Positions 61,534 through 64,000 of a DNA stretch of 64,000 nucleotides are shown here, piece by piece (the first letter of the stretch is position 1; each line of letters starts with the position of its first letter). Origin of the DNA: Lacrimispora sp. BS-2 (GTDB lineage: Bacteria; Bacillota; Clostridia; Lachnospirales; Lachnospiraceae); NCBI RefSeq assembly GCF_040207125.1, contig NZ_CP157940.1, forward strand, positions 3,906,001-3,970,000, in the 5' to 3' direction. The position numbers and the translations under genes were made by a program. The notes beneath the pieces were generated by a model. It saw nothing but the letters and a program-made list of their open reading frames with translations. It ran no database searches and was not told the origin of the DNA.

Positions 61534-62265
61534 ATGCCAGATATGGTGAAAGTTGAAAACTTAAAAAAGAACTTCGGAGATTTAGAGGTTTTAAAGGATA
61601 TAAGCCTGACGGTAAAGGAGGGCGAAAAGCTGGTCATCATCGGACCCTCCGGTTCAGGAAAGTCCACCTTTATCCGCTGCATCAACTACCTGGAGGAACC
61701 CACCAGCGGAAAGATAACCGTGGCAGGTACGGAAGTGACAAAAAAGAATCATTTGGAAATGGCTAAAAAGTATTCCTCTATGGTCTTTCAGCAATTCAAT
61801 TTGTATCCCCATCTCACTGTCTTAGAAAATCTGACTCTTGCACCCATCAAGCTTCAGCATGTTCCCAAGGAAGAGGCAAAGAACAATGCCATCAAATGCC
61901 TGGAACGAGTCGGCTTAAAGGAAAAAGCGGGGAATTATCCGGTCCAGCTCTCGGGCGGACAGCAGCAGAGGGTGGCCATTGCCAGGGCTTTATGTACCAA
62001 ACAGCCATTAATACTTTTTGATGAGCCTACTTCTGCACTGGATCCTGAGATGGTTCAGGAGGTTTTAAATGTTATGGTGGAGCTGGCCCATGAGAATATT
62101 ACCATGATCTGCGTAACTCATGAAATGGGCTTTGCACGCCAGGTGGCAGACCGTGTGATCTTTATGGATGGGGGCTACATCCTGGAAGAGGGAACACCGG
62201 AACACTTTTTTGAATGTCCGGAGCATGAGCGGACCAAAGCGTTTTTAAGCAAGATCCTTCATTAG
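61534..62265 (+). CDS. Polar amino acid ABC transporter ATPase (GlnQ type)
   Basis: ATPase of an amino acid importer. The 243-residue protein has Walker [10 protein letters not shown], the Q-loop [13 protein letters not shown], signature [15 protein letters not shown], Walker [17 protein letters not shown] and the switch His in [22 protein letters not shown] precedes the ATG. It leads an operon with the binding protein and permeases downstream. Confidence 0.95.
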   Translation: MPDMVKVENLKKNFGDLEVLKDISLTVKEGEKLVIIGPSGSGKSTFIRCINYLEEPTSGKITVAGTEVTKKNHLEMAKKYSSMVFQQFNLYPHLTVLENLTLAPIKLQHVPKEEAKNNAIKCLERVGLKEKAGNYPVQLSGGQQQRVAIARALCTKQPLILFDEPTSALDPEMVQEVLNVMVELAHENITMICVTHEMGFARQVADRVIFMDGGYILEEGTPEHFFECPEHERTKAFLSKILH

Positions 62266-62304
62266 GAGGCTGTTTAAATAATAACAATGAGGAGGGAACC
62301 AATT

Positions 62305-63192
62305 ATGATGAAAAAAATGTTATCACTTGCCCTGGCTTTTGCAGCTATGGCATCCTTAACCGCATGCGGAGCAAAGGCTCCGGAGGCTACCACCGCAGAG
62401 ACGACTGCAAAGGAAGGAACAACGGCGGCCGGTTCAGAGGCAGCAGGCGGAAACATGACTGCAGACGTACAGAAGATTATTGACCGAGGAGCTTTAAAGG
62501 TTGGCTGTAAGGCTGATATTCCAAAGTTCAGCTTACTGAATACGGCAACCGGTGAATATGAAGGCTTTGAGGATGACCTGGCTTATGAGATCGCCGGTAC
62601 TATCTTTGGCTGCACTGCGGATGAAGCAAAAGAAAGGAAGCTGGTAGAATTTCAGGGCGTAACTGCTAAGACCAGAGGACCTCTTCTGGAGAACGGAGAG
62701 ATCGACCTTGTTATCGCTACCTTTACCATTACACCGGAAAGAAAAGAGACTTACAACTTTTCTACTCCATATTTTACCGATGCGGTAGGACTTCTGGTCA
62801 ATAAGAATTCCGGAATCGAGTCCATCGAAGATCTGGATGGCAAGATCATTGGTATCGCCCAGTCCTCCACCACTAAGGACGGCTTTAAGAAATATGTTGA
62901 CGAAAAAGGATTCAAGGTTAATCCTCAGTTCCAGGAGTTTGACGGTTATCCGGCACTGGCTCAGGCGCTGGCAACCAAGCAGATCGACTGCTTCTCTGTA
63001 GACCGTGCTATCCTGACAGGCTATTTAAATGACGGCAACCAGATCTTATCTGACCGGTTCGCAGAACAGGATTACGGTGTGGCAGCAGCAAAGCAGAATG
63101 CAGGGCTTGCAGCCATTGTTGATGAAAAGGTGACTTCCATGGTTTCTGACGGCTCCCTTATGGCCCTTCAGGACAAATGGGAATTGCAGTAA
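62305..63192 (+). CDS. Polar amino acid ABC transporter substrate-binding lipoprotein
   Basis: Extracellular amino-acid-binding protein of the SBP_bac_3 family. The 295-residue protein has a signal peptide with lipobox SLTAC (Cys21), a Thr/Ala/Glu linker, then LKVGCKADIPKFSL, YEGFEDDLAYEIA and VIATFTITPERKETYNFSTPYF, the family core. GGAGGG is 8 bases before ATG 62305; ATG 62287 is upstream of that site. The residues suggest glutamine, glutamate or a similar polar amino acid. Confidence 0.94.
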   Translation: MMKKMLSLALAFAAMASLTACGAKAPEATTAETTAKEGTTAAGSEAAGGNMTADVQKIIDRGALKVGCKADIPKFSLLNTATGEYEGFEDDLAYEIAGTIFGCTADEAKERKLVEFQGVTAKTRGPLLENGEIDLVIATFTITPERKETYNFSTPYFTDAVGLLVNKNSGIESIEDLDGKIIGIAQSSTTKDGFKKYVDEKGFKVNPQFQEFDGYPALAQALATKQIDCFSVDRAILTGYLNDGNQILSDRFAEQDYGVAAAKQNAGLAAIVDEKVTSMVSDGSLMALQDKWELQ

Positions 63193-63216
63193 AACCTTAT
63201 GTAAAGGATAGATGAC

Positions 63217-63951
63217 ATGATAAAAGGTCTTTTTGATGCAAAACGTTGGAATGCCCTGTTTCAGGCATTTCCTGAATATTATATACCGGGCTTTCTTATG
63301 ACGCTTAAAATATCACTGGTGGGGCTGGCCGTTGCGCTGGCCCTTGGAGTGATATTTGGTATGTTTTCCACGGCTAAATTTAAGCTGTTAAGGATAATTT
63401 CGCGAATTTATGTGGAATTCATACAGAACACGCCTTTGGCTTTGCAGGTATTATGCTATTATTCCGTGCTGCCCATGTTATTTTCCAGCTCAGGCTTCCG
63501 GATTCCCAAGTTCGTACTGGGAGTGATCGGAGTAGGTGTTTATCACGGCGCCTATATATCGGAGGTCATCAGGACCGGAATCGAAGCCATACCAAAAGGC
63601 CAGTCCGAGGCTGCTTCATCTCAGGGCTTTTCCTATCTGGAAACCATGTATCATATCATTCTGCCTCAGACCATAAAGATTATAATGCCGCCTCTTGCGA
63701 ATCAGGCACTTAATCTGGTAAAGAATACTTCCATTCTGGCAATGGTGGCCGGTATGGATCTTATGTACTTTACGGATTCCTGGGGAGCTGACCGGGGATA
63801 CTTTGCCCAGGCGTATTTTACAAGCGCCGTGATGTACTTTATCATCTGTTTCCCATTGGCAAGGCTGGCCCGTTATCTGGAGATCAGATCCATGCGGCTG
63901 CCTATCGCAAAAACGCTTGATATTAATGCAGATGAGGAGGCAGCATGTTAG
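63217..63951 (+). CDS. Polar amino acid ABC transporter permease 1
   Basis: Membrane subunit of the importer. The 244-residue protein has about five hydrophobic segments, the family motif FIQNTPLALQVLCYYSVLP, GAYISEVIRTGIEAIPKGQSEAA (the EAA loop) and LPQTIKIIMPPLANQ. Its stop codon overlaps the start of the next gene by seven bases. Confidence 0.95.
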   Translation: MIKGLFDAKRWNALFQAFPEYYIPGFLMTLKISLVGLAVALALGVIFGMFSTAKFKLLRIISRIYVEFIQNTPLALQVLCYYSVLPMLFSSSGFRIPKFVLGVIGVGVYHGAYISEVIRTGIEAIPKGQSEAASSQGFSYLETMYHIILPQTIKIIMPPLANQALNLVKNTSILAMVAGMDLMYFTDSWGADRGYFAQAYFTSAVMYFIICFPLARLARYLEIRSMRLPIAKTLDINADEEAAC

Positions 63952-64000
63952 AATTATTTCAGCAGATATTTACTCAGGCCAACGTGACTTTCATGCTGAA
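63945..64000 (+). CDS. Polar amino acid ABC transporter permease 2 (3' end outside window)
   Basis: Only the first 18 codons are visible (MLELFQQIFTQANVTFML). GAGGAGG lies just upstream and the start overlaps the end of permease 1, so a second permease of the same importer is the natural reading. The family call rests on context. Confidence 0.7.
   Translation, partial: MLELFQQIFTQANVTFML

Overview
The window reads as a chromosomal segment of an anaerobic, spore-forming Firmicute, most likely a Lachnospiraceae member (Clostridium cluster XIVa, Lacrimispora/Hungatella-like). This is inferred from moderate GC, strong GGAGG ribosome binding sites, SAM-I and glycine riboswitches, a carbohydrate- and amino-acid-rich gene set, a Cys-rich collagen-like protein with a sigma-K-like promoter, and a protein resembling DUF6062. 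I see no tRNA, rRNA, CRISPR array, transposase or phage gene.

Layout. 1-4053: end of the F1 ATP synthase operon (atpA partial, atpG, atpD, atpC). 4219-10122: sugar nucleotidyltransferase, collagen-like protein, membrane-anchored protein with a degenerate C39-like end, murA. 10171-14400: AraC regulator divergent from a nucleotidyltransferase, a NahK-like N-acetylhexosamine kinase and galE, a set resembling the galacto-N-biose/lacto-N-biose salvage genes of bifidobacteria. 14674-18701: visibly AT-richer stretch with a PP2C-like protein and metE-metF. 18867-23201: a second, paralogous AraC regulator and a sugar ABC transporter. 23299-26542: glycine-riboswitch-controlled Na+:amino acid symporter, then metK behind a SAM-I riboswitch; metK carries a one-base frameshift near 25863.

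26660-36977 is a hexitol PTS regulon: two mannitol-family EIICB genes, an MtlR-type activator, and a second transcription unit with EIIA, a PfkB kinase and a SorE-like dehydrogenase. The two units share an almost identical operator-promoter module. Between them sits an autonomous hflK-hflC unit. 37216-40399: two-component system and a Cys-rich small protein. 40402-44784: AraC regulator and a divergent cluster of two Gfo/Idh/MocA oxidoreductases and a TIM-barrel isomerase, interrupted by seven copies of a 52-bp repeat. 44920-54577: iolR-like repressor and a complete myo-inositol catabolic operon (aldolase iolJ, iolA, iolC, iolD, iolE, iolG, iolB) without a transporter. 54812-61335: MgtC-like protein and a five-gene peptide ABC transporter. 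61534-64000: polar amino acid ABC transporter, running off the end.

The most interesting material is regulatory and intergenic: duplicated operators with matching geometry (MtlR-type, two AraC-type sites with 21-bp direct repeats, an IolR-type run of 11-mers), riboswitches, and tandem repeats that begin at the stop codon of one gene and run towards the start of the next inside operons. One of these repeat families has a diverged second copy 17.5 kb away.
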